Part shown: positions 38,901 through 45,454 of the stretch, one piece after another
Numbering within the stretch: position 1 is the first letter of the stretch
How the letters are laid out: every line of letters starts with the position of its first letter
Assembly: GCA_947311115.1 (NCBI GenBank)
Contig: CAMZKE010000002.1
Span: 1-49,931, forward strand
Source of the DNA: an uncultured Bacteroidales bacterium
GTDB taxonomy: Bacteria > Bacteroidota > Bacteroidia > Bacteroidales > JAFGXI01
Direction of reading: 5' to 3'
Length of the DNA: 49,931 bases
Program-made: the position numbers and the translations under genes
Notes under the pieces: model-generated
Database searches by the model: none
What the model was told of the DNA's origin: nothing
Seen by the model: the letters and a program-made list of their open reading frames with translations, nothing else

Positions 38901-39541
38901 TAAGCGATGCTAACAATTGTACTTCTATTGCTCAGCACTCTATCACACAACCTGATACAAAACTTAAAATTAATTCGGAGATTACTCAGTCAAGTTGTAA
39001 TGAGATGAATGATGGAGCAATTCAACTTTCTGTAGAGTATGGTACAGAACCATATAATTATACATGGAGTACAGGTGAAGCAACTGATTATCTAGAAAAT
39101 GTGAAGGTGGGTATATATAATGTAACTGTTACCGATGCTAACAATTGTGAAACTAGCAATGTAGTTGAAGTAACATCTGTTAAAGAAAGTTGTTTACATG
39201 TTTATAATACTTTAACACCAAATGGTGATGGTAAAAATGATACTTGGATTATTGATGGAATTGAAAACTTCTCTAATGTTGATGTAAAAGTATTTAACCA
39301 ATGGGGTAACTTAGTATGGGAGCATACTGGTTATTATGAAAATTGGGATGGTACCAAAAATGGTAAATTATTACCTGCAGCAACTTATTATTACATTCTT
39401 GATTTAGGAAATGGTTTTGATGTGTTAAAAGGAGACTTAACAATAATATCATCGGTAAATAGAACGCCTATAAAGCCAAAAAAGAAAAAGGTAATTTATA
39501 AAAAAGGAGTAGTTTTAAATAATAATTCTAAAAACTTATAA
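29927..39541 (+). CDS. Giant SprB-repeat secreted protein with PKD domains and type IX sorting domain
   Basis: A 3,204-residue exported protein. The signal peptide is residues 1-22 (ending GSAFAQ). A propeller-like region covers about 60-550. PKD-type domains lie near 558-634, 818-902, 1095-1177 and 1351-1433, with jelly-roll-like segments between, including a discoidin-like one at 1178-1345. Twenty-two SprB repeats of about 75 residues fill 1439-3086. A type B (gliding-associated) C-terminal domain begins near 3093 with LTPNGDGKNDTW, which directs type IX secretion and surface attachment. SprB of Flavobacterium johnsoniae is a gliding adhesin; this protein is likely a mobile or anchored adhesin. 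A basic 29-residue tail follows the sorting domain, which is unusual. The SprF/PorP partner gene follows after 11 bases. Confidence 0.88.
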   Translation: MRKTYFASLIAIIIMASGSAFAQEVVHPTKVTTGHFLGKSIPLRDIKPVKKDDTIKDKGISSNERNEEEFELNESMRAIREYPYKSTAQPQGPDPVWQKTMPNNRAGTRAPILNFQGQSSPYNPSDCNGSVGANHFMQGVNSDYEIYDKNTGNVVVSSTAFNTLFSGVTGADRNDGDIIVLYDDNADRWFASEFSIPSQYGGGNDMMLIAVSETNDPTGSWYRWSFDVDDMPDYMKFGIWEDGYYMADNHTGGNDIYVFERSVMLNGGASPKMIGFDNPNRPNSGFHCIEPLDNDGQFAPTGTPGQFITINDDAWGGGGDELWIFECNVDWNTTSNSTFARTQTITVPAFDSDFGNNMDNIAQPGTSQELDAIPQILMYRAQYRNFGTTQTIVCAHTVDVDNTDHAGVRWYELQNSGSGWSIRQSGTYAPDGDSRWIPSIAMDGQHNISLAYSISSTSTYPGIRYCAQSAAENANATGTMDIAEEVILNGTASQTSSNRWGDYAELSVDPVDDVTFWFTTQYSNSGVKTQIANWRFGNPHLPPGTNFVINTPNTLIRPVPLLEGDDATYTNLTTGTVDTWAWDIQGGNPSTSTQQDPGTINYPTAGLYYTQLTATNADGDSTLRRSDYIRVIDPNNVFCDTIVQFYGTPSIYTSANGYVGGTNEYDCNAIAEKFENFTPYNKLTGGRFFWAKATNGTSPNVTFAVWGDDGSGNPGTQLATKTIALSDIVNDAATLGYTDVAFDTDVILPGSGAFFIGFEIPGDAVSGDTLAIVTNSDGDGNDNTGYSLYSSWTDYSAWNMTLMNAIFAYGCYDPNLEPVADFVGNPTTVNAGSTVDFTDLSYGGAATSWSWSFAGGTPNTSTQQNPTITYNTPGYYDVTLTVSNANGTDTETKTSYIHVVDANSCSCTDLGNVVGSEVLYKTGGPGYISGNNEYGDLAKAEYFDNYAPYANLEGAYISFGMAYVNNPSTNITINVYADDGGNSGNGTYSYSPGTVLATATVNINDIKTDIDNGDSTYVSFGSLSIPGNFYIGFIIPDPTGGGDSLAVRTGQQDAGTDKGWEQWDNNNWYSYNEAGWGGSFNNAIYPVVCNTGAPMPDFEANNTIIAAGGVVDFTDISTCSPTSWDWNFQGGTPNTSTQQNPSITYNTAGTYDVTLTATNADGSNSEQKTAYITVLEPIVWWDFPNNPDNDLSDGGIPANDGTKSITTFGGAGAPSFGATGASTNAAIARTWGSGADTKGWQVDFTTTGYGSLMLYSKQNGDNRSPKDWKVQYSTDGSSWTDLPGATITCANDWTTGVLNGVSLPASLENQADVYLRWIMTTNDGIGGSIFNTRDNLIDDIMVVGVAIGTPPVADFTADNTSICEGASVIFTDNSTNTPTSWAWNFGDGNTSTQQNPTHVYTSAGTYTVVLTATNAAGSDTQTKTDYITVYANPTVSTSVTDVNCYGGNDGTATATGSNGQTPYGYSWNTGASTATISGLTSGTYNVTVTDANTCTATGTATVNQPASALSANITATTNVSCNGGSDGSATVSASGGTSPYTYEWPSTNTGTTESNLASGNYIVTVTDANSCTATATATISEPSTALSTSISGNDVNCNGGNDGDASVTATGGTSPYSYNWSNGGSTATISNLTAGNYNVTITDANGCTSTESITINEPSTALSTSISGNDVNCNGGNDGDATVTATGGTTPYSYSWSTGGSTDNITGLSQGTYTVTVSDANSCISTESITINEPANALSTSISGNDISCNGANDGDATVAAIGGTTPYSYSWSTGGSSDNITGLSQGTYTVTVSDANSCTSTESIVINEPTTLSTSISGTNVDCNGNSTGSASVTATGGTSPYSYAWNTGASTNTINSLTAGSYTVTVTDANNCSNNESINITEPNALTLSIAGTDASCNGSSDGSATATVGGGTSAYNYSWSSGGSSATETGLGTGTYNLTVTDANSCTISDNVTINEPTAIVVSETHNDATCGNSDGSITASATGGAGSYTYAWSNGGSSATISGLNAGTYTVTVTDANACTNSLAISISNIGGPSLTMSSTDVTCNGGNDGSAAVSATGGTTPYSYSWSTGGTNDNISGLTANSYSVTVTDGNSCSATGNVTINEPSAITAIETITDVECNGGNDGEISLAVSGGTNPYTFVWSNSSTSNPLTGLQAGNYNVTVTDNNACTQTFANYMVNEPTAIIVAQTVTDATCYGGNDASVTLNVSGGTSPYTYAWSSGGNGATETGLSAGNYTVTVTDNHNCSTVENVTVGEGAEIILTMNSTDASCGSSNGTADVSVTGGTSPYTYLWNTSETTDAISALAAGTYSVTVTDNNSCTANSSVNVNNVGGPTLTVNTTDVSCYGGNDGTANVVATGGTTPYTYAWSSGGNTDTETGLSTGSYTVTVTDASTCSSTSVANINEPAELIVSGTVSDATCAGCTDGSISLNITGGTTPYSYSWSDGSSNQDITNAGAGSYTVTVTDANGCQAIETYNINEPNSMTITIVSTTDASCYGVCDGSATISVAGGTSPYSYAWPSGNAGTTENGLCAGIWTVTVTDASGTTAMQDITINEPTEISNTFTVNDANCGVSDGSISTNVSGGTSPYNYVWSTGSTNDNISSVGAGTYYLTVTDANSCQKIDSADVGNIGGPTLSITSTNVSCFGLSDGSATVVANGGSSPYTYAWSSGGNTDTETGLSASTYTVTVTDATSCISTEDVTISEPTEITAIETVTDVSCAGSSDGSISISVSGGSSPYNYNWSSGGTNATETGLAGGAYSVTVTDNNACTFEATYTVNEGPALNMSVVSTSDVSCNGGNNGSAIVNLDGGTAPVTYTWDNSSIGNTIYNLEVGTYNVTAVDVNGCTANTSVTINEPTAMQIDVNTVDAHCGNSDGSATVVASGGISPYNYLWSDGSTEDNLTNLAMGIYIVTVTDANGCQQVITNVINNTNAPIITLVGSNVYCNGDSTGTITSNVTGGTQPYSYLWSTGSTEDNIYNLVAGDYFVSVSDANNCTSIAQHSITQPDTKLKINSEITQSSCNEMNDGAIQLSVEYGTEPYNYTWSTGEATDYLENVKVGIYNVTVTDANNCETSNVVEVTSVKESCLHVYNTLTPNGDGKNDTWIIDGIENFSNVDVKVFNQWGNLVWEHTGYYENWDGTKNGKLLPAATYYYILDLGNGFDVLKGDLTIISSVNRTPIKPKKKKVIYKKGVVLNNNSKNL
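34241..39186 (+). repeat. 22 tandem SprB repeats (about 225 bases each) inside the adhesin gene
   Basis: Each unit encodes the pattern V-x-C-x-G-x-x-D-G-x(3)-V-x-x-GG-T-x-PY-x-Y-x-W, then TYTVTVTDANxC and a linker ending in NEP. Two cysteines per unit could form a disulfide. At the DNA level most units are diverged, but units 3 to 5 share blocks at an exact 228-base period, and units 4 and 5 are almost the same (from about 34960 and 35188), pointing to recent unit duplication. Confidence 0.9.
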
Positions 39542-39552
39542 AAAATAGTGTA

Positions 39553-40449
39553 ATGAAAAAGTTTTTAATAATAATATCGATAGTTTTTGTAGCGTTTACA
39601 GTAAATGCACAGCAAAATACAACTTTCAGCCAATATATGTTAAATTACTACTCTATAAATCCTGCAGTAGCAGGAACAGAGTCGTATATGCCAATTGCTT
39701 TGGGCTTTCGTCAGTCGTGGACAGGTTTTACAAATGCCCCAAGTATGCAAATGATTAGTGGGCACACAGCCATTAATAATGAAATGGGAGTTGGTGCAAA
39801 AATTTATAATTTTTCAACCGGTCCATCTCGTAAAACAGGTGTTGAGGGTACTTATGCTTACCGTTTTGATTTTGGCGATGATATGCACTTATCTTTAGGG
39901 CTTTCAGTTCTTATGTATCAAATGTATTTAGATATTACAAAACTTGATATGAAAGACCAAGATGATAATGTACTTTATGGTTCGTCAGCTCATAGAGTTA
40001 TAGTGCCTGATGCTTCATTTGGGGCTTATTTTTATGCAAAAAACTATTTTGCAGGTGTTTCAATTAATCAATTGTTTAATCGTAAAGTTGACTTTGCGAC
40101 TAATTATTTGAAAGAGGAACAAGTAAGACATTATTATTTAATAGGTGGTTATAATTACGAAATTAATGATAATTTTACTGTTCAACCATCGTTGATGGCT
40201 AAATTTATTGAAGCAGGTGCGTTCCAAATGGATTTAAATGCTAAAGTGATTTATAAGAAAATGTTCTTTGGGGGAGTGTCGTACCGTTTTGGAGAATCGA
40301 TTGTAATGATGTTTGGTGTTGATATTAAAAATATAACACTTGGCTATTCTTATGATTATACACTTAATGAAATTGGTAATTACAGTAATGGCTCTCACGA
40401 GTTAATGGTTATTTTTAAACTTGGTGGTAAATCTACAGCTTCGTTATAG
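39553..40449 (+). CDS. PorP/SprF family outer-membrane protein
   Basis: A 298-residue protein with signal peptide MKKFLIIISIVFVAFTVNAQ, then the family hallmark TTFSQYMLNYYSINPAVAGTES, and alternating beta-strand segments to the end, as expected for an outer-membrane barrel. In F. johnsoniae SprF is needed for secretion or attachment of SprB, and PorP relatives are type IX secretion parts. Its position 11 bases behind the SprB-like gene indicates the dedicated partner of that adhesin. A long bidirectional terminator follows. Confidence 0.9.
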   Translation: MKKFLIIISIVFVAFTVNAQQNTTFSQYMLNYYSINPAVAGTESYMPIALGFRQSWTGFTNAPSMQMISGHTAINNEMGVGAKIYNFSTGPSRKTGVEGTYAYRFDFGDDMHLSLGLSVLMYQMYLDITKLDMKDQDDNVLYGSSAHRVIVPDASFGAYFYAKNYFAGVSINQLFNRKVDFATNYLKEEQVRHYYLIGGYNYEINDNFTVQPSLMAKFIEAGAFQMDLNAKVIYKKMFFGGVSYRFGESIVMMFGVDIKNITLGYSYDYTLNEIGNYSNGSHELMVIFKLGGKSTASL

Positions 40450-40460
40450 AAGTGTAAAAA

Positions 40461-40504
40461 TATAGCATAAAAAAAGCTCCTTATGGAGCTTTTTTTATGC
40501 TATA
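40461..40504. terminator. Long perfect bidirectional terminator
   Basis: A 20-bp perfect inverted repeat with core AGCTCC-TTAT-GGAGCT is flanked by A and T runs on both sides (the pairing can be extended outward by A-T pairs). It ends the SprB/SprF transcript from the left and the flavodoxin transcript, whose stop is at 40519, from the right. Confidence 0.9.
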
Positions 40505-40518
40505 TTTTCTGTAAATTA

Positions 40519-41046
40519 TTAAAATCCAAAAGCATCTTTAATAGATGGCAACCAAGCTTTAATTCTTTCATCAGTTTTTTCTTTTTCGTTGTCTTCGTCA
40601 ACAACTAAACCGTAAAAGTTACCGTTTTCATTAACAGCGTGCGACTCTTGATATTCAAAACCTGTAGTAGGAAATTCGCCAACTAATTTAACTCCTTTGC
40701 TAGCTAACTCGTGAGCTAAAAAGCCTAAAGACTCAACAAAATGAGAAGGATAAGTTATTTGATTTCCTAAACCAAATGCAGCAATAGTTTTACCGGTAAA
40801 ATCAATTTTGTTAAACTCAGGTAAAAATTTATCCCAATCTGTTTCAGTATCTTCGTTATCCCATGCGTCTTTTCCTAATGATGAAATACCAAATATTATT
40901 TTATCATATTTTTCAACATCACTGTGTTTAGCGTCTTTTATTGGAATCAAGTCAACCTTATTGTTTCCAATTTGTTCTGCAACTTTTGTTGCAACATTAT
41001 TGCAATTTCCGCCAACCGGTCCAAAAAATAATCCTATTTTATCCAT
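40519..41046 (-). CDS. fldA: Flavodoxin
   Basis: A 175-residue long-chain flavodoxin, an FMN-binding electron carrier of the cytoplasm. The fold is supported by the N-terminal strand IGLFFG, the WDNEDTETDWDKF segment around the isoalloxazine site, and KTIAAFGLGNQITYPSHF followed by GFEYQESHAV and GLVVDEDNE. The phosphate-binding loop reads GPVGGNCNN instead of the usual T-x-T-G-x-T. The ATG at 41046 is chosen; an upstream GTG at 41064 overlaps the -7 box. An 18-bp palindrome upstream is a candidate operator. Flavodoxins often replace ferredoxin under iron shortage, so iron control is plausible, but the palindrome does not match the Fur consensus. Confidence 0.92.
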   Translation of the reverse strand: MDKIGLFFGPVGGNCNNVATKVAEQIGNNKVDLIPIKDAKHSDVEKYDKIIFGISSLGKDAWDNEDTETDWDKFLPEFNKIDFTGKTIAAFGLGNQITYPSHFVESLGFLAHELASKGVKLVGEFPTTGFEYQESHAVNENGNFYGLVVDEDNEKEKTDERIKAWLPSIKDAFGF

Positions 41047-41063
41047 AATAATATAATTTTTCA

Positions 41064-41071
41064 CAAAAGTA
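41064..41071 (-). promoter_or_regulatory. -7 promoter box of the flavodoxin gene
   Basis: TACTTTTG on the minus strand matches TAnnTTTG, 17 bases upstream of the ATG. It overlaps the rejected GTG start. Confidence 0.6.
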
Positions 41072-41077
41072 ATAAAT

Positions 41078-41095
41078 AAGGTATTTAAATACCTT
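41078..41095. promoter_or_regulatory. 18-bp perfect palindrome, candidate operator of the flavodoxin gene
   Basis: AAGGTATTTAAATACCTT is a perfect palindrome lying 6 bases upstream of the -7 box, in the spacer and reaching the -33 region, where a bound dimer would block RNA polymerase. It is not followed by a T run in a position that would suit a terminator. Confidence 0.5.
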
Positions 41096-41238
41096 TTATT
41101 TATTATGTCTTATAACATACTTAGCTATTTATATAATCAAATGTTTTAATGAATTTACTTATATCAAGAGAACGATATTATTTTGAAATACTATTCTTTT
41201 ATATATTTCAATAAAACCTATATCAAACCCAAACAAAA

Positions 41239-41760
41239 TTAAAATACTTGTTGTATTTCACCCTTTAAGAAATCGATAGCTGCTTGTGTAGGGCTTGCAT
41301 TTAAAGCAACAGTACTCTCTAAAATTGTTTTACTCAGTTCTATAGCCGGACTATCTCTGTCAACTTTATCCATACTGCTGTTAATTAATTTTATTGTTTG
41401 TTCTTTTGATGTTTTAATTACAGCCCAAGCTTGTGCTGAAATGTAAATTTGTTGGCTCAAATTATGTTCGTATTCAGCTCTAATAACTTTTAATAATCCA
41501 CTTTGTAATTGTCTTGATGTCATTTTAGGTTCCATTATTCTCATAATAATAGATTCAGGAGAAATGCGTTCAAGAAACAAAGTTAATCGCTCGTAAGCTT
41601 GAAGCTTTATTGGTGTTATTGTTTTTAAATTAGCCATACGTAATTCCATTTTACGTTTTTTTTGGTCGGTTTCTAAAAACGAACGAATAATTAAGTATGA
41701 CGTGCCAAAAACTATTAGCGATGGTAATGTGTATTTTAATACTTCGAATAATGTTTCCAT
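41239..41760 (-). CDS. Small membrane-anchored protein, DUF7935-like
   Basis: A 173-residue protein with one N-terminal membrane span (about residues 8-28, YTLPSLIVFGTSYLIIRSF) followed by a charged, helical cytoplasmic domain (KKRKMELRMANLKTITPIKLQAYERLTLFLERI). The pattern is familiar from Bacteroidota proteins annotated as DUF7935, with no known function; that match is from memory and not certain. It is flanked by about 190 bases of empty AT-rich DNA on one side and 160 on the other, and has no clear operon partner. Confidence 0.7.
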   Translation of the reverse strand: METLFEVLKYTLPSLIVFGTSYLIIRSFLETDQKKRKMELRMANLKTITPIKLQAYERLTLFLERISPESIIMRIMEPKMTSRQLQSGLLKVIRAEYEHNLSQQIYISAQAWAVIKTSKEQTIKLINSSMDKVDRDSPAIELSKTILESTVALNASPTQAAIDFLKGEIQQVF

Positions 41761-41885
41761 AAATGTATTTTTTTTGTAAAAATAAATAAAAATAAACGAT
41801 TATTAATATTTACTTTTATTTCAGCTTCAAATTAATAAATTTTAATATTTATATAATTTATCTCAATGTAATTGTAATAAAATAT

Positions 41886-41893
41886 TACTTTTG
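41886..41893 (+). promoter_or_regulatory. -7 promoter box of the phosphonate operon
   Basis: TACTTTTG matches TAnnTTTG and lies 28 bases upstream of the first gene of the operon. No TTG stands at 19-21 bases upstream; the nearest is 11 bases away. Confidence 0.5.
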
Positions 41894-41921
41894 TAGTTAA
41901 TTTAAGAAAAATACAAGACTT

Positions 41922-43214
41922 ATGGCAAAGACCGTTTACGTAGGAATGAGTGCCGATTTAATTCATCCAGGACATTTAAATATAATAAAAGAAGCTAGTA
42001 AATTAGGCGATGTGATTGTCGGAGTTTTAACTGATAAAGCTATTGCATCATATAAACGATTACCAACTTTAAAATTTGAGCAGAGAAAACTTATTATAGA
42101 AAGTATAAAAGGAGTTACAGAGGTCGTTGCCCAAAATGAATTAGATTATTCTGTAAATTTACGTAAAATAAAACCTGATTTTGTTGTTCATGGCGACGAT
42201 TGGAAAGATGGAGTACAAAAAAGAGTAAGGCAAAAGGTTATTGATATTTTGGCAGAATGGGGTGGAAAGCTGCATGAAGTTCCTTACACAAAAGGTATTT
42301 CGTCAACTCAACTTAATAAAGCTGTAAAAGAAATTGGGACTACTCCAAATATCCGATTAGAGAAATTACGAAGATTAATTGATTCGAAGCCCATTGTAAA
42401 AGTAATGGAAGCTCATAATGGATTAACAGGTCTTATTGTTGAAAATGCCAGTGTAAAAAAAGATGGGCAGGTAAAAGAATTTGATGCAATGTGGTTAAGT
42501 AGTTTAACCGATTCTACAGCTAAAGGCAAGCCTGATATTGAGGCAGTTGATGTAACATCAAGATTGCATAGTTTAAACGATATTTTGGAGGTTACTACAA
42601 AACCAATTATTTACGACGGAGATACGGGTGGAATACCTGAGCATTTTATTTTTACTGTAAGAACCCTTGAGCGATTAGGTGTTTCTGCTATTATTATTGA
42701 AGATAAAACAGGATTGAAAAAAAATTCTCTTTTCGGAACTGATGTTGCTCAAACACAAGATACAATTGAAAAATTTTGTGCTAAAATAAAAACAGGAAAG
42801 CAATCGCAAATAACAAAAGATTTTATGATAATTGCACGTATTGAGAGTTTAATTCTTAAACAAGGAATAGATGATGCAATAAAACGAGCAAAAGCATACA
42901 TTGAGGCCGGTGCAGACGGAATAATGATTCATAGCAAGGAGAAAGATGGCTCAGAAATATTAGAGTTTTGTAAACTTTACAATAATTTTGAAAATATTGT
43001 CCCATTGGTAGTTGTTCCATCAAGCTATAACCATTTATACGAAAAACAGTTAATAGAAGCAGGTGCTAATGTTGTAATATATGCTAATCATTTATTAAGG
43101 GCGGCATACCCTGCAATGCTTGATGTGGCTAAAACTATTTTAGAAAACGAACGCTCAAAAGAAGTTGACGACCAATGTATGTCGATAAAAGAAATTTTAA
43201 CACTTATTCCTTAA
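41922..43214 (+). CDS. pepM: Bifunctional nucleotidyltransferase / phosphoenolpyruvate mutase
   Basis: This 430-residue protein has two domains. Residues 1-135 form a TagD/ethanolamine-phosphate cytidylyltransferase-type domain with the HxGH motif HPGH at 15-18 and the late motif [10 protein letters not shown] at 122-131. Residues about 150-430 are PEP mutase. It has [15 protein letters not shown] at 163-177, DGDTGG with D232 and D234, and the diagnostic [10 protein letters not shown] at 260-269, which distinguishes PEP mutase from isocitrate-lyase relatives. PEP mutase forms the C-P bond by turning PEP into phosphonopyruvate. The fused domain is expected to activate a later phosphonate with CTP, but its substrate is inferred. 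It is the first gene of a tight operon. Confidence 0.93.
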   Translation: MAKTVYVGMSADLIHPGHLNIIKEASKLGDVIVGVLTDKAIASYKRLPTLKFEQRKLIIESIKGVTEVVAQNELDYSVNLRKIKPDFVVHGDDWKDGVQKRVRQKVIDILAEWGGKLHEVPYTKGISSTQLNKAVKEIGTTPNIRLEKLRRLIDSKPIVKVMEAHNGLTGLIVENASVKKDGQVKEFDAMWLSSLTDSTAKGKPDIEAVDVTSRLHSLNDILEVTTKPIIYDGDTGGIPEHFIFTVRTLERLGVSAIIIEDKTGLKKNSLFGTDVAQTQDTIEKFCAKIKTGKQSQITKDFMIIARIESLILKQGIDDAIKRAKAYIEAGADGIMIHSKEKDGSEILEFCKLYNNFENIVPLVVVPSSYNHLYEKQLIEAGANVVIYANHLLRAAYPAMLDVAKTILENERSKEVDDQCMSIKEILTLIP

Positions 43215-43217
43215 AAA

Positions 43218-44336
43218 ATGATAAATACTAAGACCTTTTACGAATATTTAGGGAGTAAAGAAATAGAGTTTTTTACTGGTGTACCTGATTCATTATTAAA
43301 AGATATTTGTGCGTATATTACTGATAATACATCTGAAAAAAAACATATAATAGCAGCAAACGAAGGAAACGCAATAGCCTTAGCCGCAGGTTATCATATG
43401 GCTACAGGAAAAGTACCAATGGTTTATATGCAAAATTCTGGTATTGGTAATGCTGTTAATCCGTTGCTATCACTAACTGACCAAGAGGTTTACAATATTC
43501 CTATATTACTAATGATTGGTTGGCGAGGTGAAACTAAAGATGAGCCTCAACATGTAAAACAAGGTAAAGTTACAACCGATTTGCTTGATGCAATGCAAAT
43601 TCCATATTTAATTTTAGATATTGATGAGGATATAGCAAAAAAACAAATTGATGAAGCTGTTAAAATAATAAAAGAAACAAATAAAGCTTTTGCTATAATT
43701 ATAAGAAAAGGAACTTTTGAGAAATATAATATTAAGCAAAAAATAAAAACAGAATATAAATTATCTCGCGAGCAAGCAATAAAAATTATTGTTGATAATA
43801 TATCAGATAATGAGCTTATTGTTTCAACAACAGGAAAAACTTCACGCGAACTTTTTGAATATAGAGAAGAGTTAAGCCAAAAACATAACTCCGATTTTTT
43901 AACTGTAGGTTCAATGGGGCATGCAAGTCAAATAGCATTAGGAATTGCATTAAGTAAACCAAATCGTAAAATTATTTGTATTGATGGCGATGGAGCTGTG
44001 TTAATGCATATGGGAGGTTTTGCAATTATTGGAACTCAACAGCCTAAAAACTTTTTACATATTGTGGTAAATAACGGAGCTCATGAATCGGTAGGAGGGC
44101 AACCAACAGTTGCATTTAATATTGATATACCAAAAATTGCTGAAGCAAATAATTATAAATTTGTAAAGCGTGTTTCTACCGAAAACGAGCTAAATAATGC
44201 CTTAAAACAGGTCGATTCTTATCCTGCACTTATTGAGATAATGACTATGGTTGGTGCAAGAGAAAATTTAGGTCGCCCAACAATAAAACCTGTTGATAAT
44301 AAAAAAGATTTCATGCAAAATTTAGCCTCGGAATGA
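43218..44336 (+). CDS. ppd: Phosphonopyruvate decarboxylase
   Basis: A 372-residue thiamine-diphosphate enzyme that decarboxylates phosphonopyruvate to phosphonoacetaldehyde, the step that pulls the unfavourable PEP mutase reaction forward. It has the catalytic glutamate E49 in AANEGNAIALAAG, the segment MQNSGIGNAVNPLLSL at 71-86, and the cofactor motif GDG at 257-259 ending with NN at 285-286. The sequence GAHESVGGQPT is typical of this family. It starts 3 bases after the mutase gene and overlaps the next gene by 4 bases. Confidence 0.94.
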   Translation: MINTKTFYEYLGSKEIEFFTGVPDSLLKDICAYITDNTSEKKHIIAANEGNAIALAAGYHMATGKVPMVYMQNSGIGNAVNPLLSLTDQEVYNIPILLMIGWRGETKDEPQHVKQGKVTTDLLDAMQIPYLILDIDEDIAKKQIDEAVKIIKETNKAFAIIIRKGTFEKYNIKQKIKTEYKLSREQAIKIIVDNISDNELIVSTTGKTSRELFEYREELSQKHNSDFLTVGSMGHASQIALGIALSKPNRKIICIDGDGAVLMHMGGFAIIGTQQPKNFLHIVVNNGAHESVGGQPTVAFNIDIPKIAEANNYKFVKRVSTENELNNALKQVDSYPALIEIMTMVGARENLGRPTIKPVDNKKDFMQNLASE

Positions 44337-45454
44337 CACAGCAAGTTTTTAAAGAAAACAATTTATCTGAGTTAAAAAGCTATATTAATTCTTTAGAGAA
44401 AAGAAAAATATTTATTGTTGCAGACTCACTGTCATACAGTATATCAGGTGCGAAACAATTTATTGAAAACACATTGCAACTAAATGATAATATTGTTTTC
44501 ACAGATTTTAATCCAAATCCTCAAATTGAAGATTTAAGAAAAGGAATAAGACTTTTTAATTCTAAAAGTTTTGAATTTATTATTGCTATTGGCGGAGGTT
44601 CTGTTTTAGATATGGCAAAACTCATAAGTGTTATGGCTCATCAAACCGAAAATTTGGAAGAAATAACAAAGGGAAATGCCAAAATAAATAACAATAAAAC
44701 AAAATTATTAGTTATACCAACAACTGCCGGAACAGGTGCCGAAGCTACAGCTTTTTCGGTATTATATATTAACAAAATTAAATACTCGGTAGCAAGTAAA
44801 TTAATTTTACCTGATATTGTTTTTTTGTCGTCAGAGTTTTCAATGTCGGCTCCGCCATATTTAACAGCAAGTACAGGTTTAGACGCCTTTTCGCAAGCAA
44901 TAGAGTCAGTTTGGAGTGTAAACTCAAATACTCAATCGCAAGAATACGCATTTAAGGCTATAGAGCTGGTTTGGAATAATTTAGAAAAAGCTGTTAACAA
45001 AAACAATAAACAAGCAAAACAAAAAATGCAAGAAGCAGCATTTTTAGCAGGCAAAGCAATAAACATTACAAAAACTACAGCTCCACACGCTTTATCTTAT
45101 GGTTTTACAAGCTATTATAATATACCTCATGGGCATGCGGTAATATTAAGTTTAAATTATTTTCTAGAGTTTAATTATAATGTAACCGATAGTAATTGTA
45201 CTGATAGTAGAGGTGCTGAGGCAGTTAAAAAACGAATAGATAAAATTCTACAAATTTTAGATACAAATATATCAAATGTAAAAGTGGTATTAAATAGTTT
45301 TTATAAATCAATTAATATAAATACTAATATATCGGTATTAATTAATAATTTTGACGCAAATTTAATACTCAATAGTACTAGTGTAGAACGGTTAAACAAC
45401 AACCCCAGAAAAGTAACAAAAAGTGATATAAATATTTTTTTAATAGATAAATGA
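44333..45454 (+). CDS. Iron-containing alcohol dehydrogenase family, probable phosphonoacetaldehyde reductase
   Basis: A 373-residue group III alcohol dehydrogenase. The NAD(P)-binding GGGSVLDMAK is at 87-96 and IPTTAGTGAEAT at 128-139. The metal-site region TGLDAFSQAIES at 181-192 keeps D184, but the first histidine of the usual D-A-x-x-H is Q188. H252 and the PHGH histidines 266/268 remain. In this operon the likely substrate is phosphonoacetaldehyde, reduced to 2-hydroxyethylphosphonate, as done by PhpC-type reductases in known phosphonate pathways. No 2-aminoethylphosphonate transaminase gene is present in the window, which favours the hydroxy product. Translational coupling by ATGA overlaps on both sides. 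Confidence 0.85.
   Translation: MTQQVFKENNLSELKSYINSLEKRKIFIVADSLSYSISGAKQFIENTLQLNDNIVFTDFNPNPQIEDLRKGIRLFNSKSFEFIIAIGGGSVLDMAKLISVMAHQTENLEEITKGNAKINNNKTKLLVIPTTAGTGAEATAFSVLYINKIKYSVASKLILPDIVFLSSEFSMSAPPYLTASTGLDAFSQAIESVWSVNSNTQSQEYAFKAIELVWNNLEKAVNKNNKQAKQKMQEAAFLAGKAINITKTTAPHALSYGFTSYYNIPHGHAVILSLNYFLEFNYNVTDSNCTDSRGAEAVKKRIDKILQILDTNISNVKVVLNSFYKSININTNISVLINNFDANLILNSTSVERLNNNPRKVTKSDINIFLIDK

Noticed and set aside
34241-39186. Regularly spaced repeats that might be taken for a CRISPR array or satellite DNA
   Set aside because: The period is about 225 bases, the whole block is one open reading frame, and the units encode SprB repeats.
41047-41064. Flavodoxin starting at a GTG at 41064
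   Set aside because: The GTG overlaps the -7 box; the ATG at 41046 gives the expected start MDKIGLFFG.
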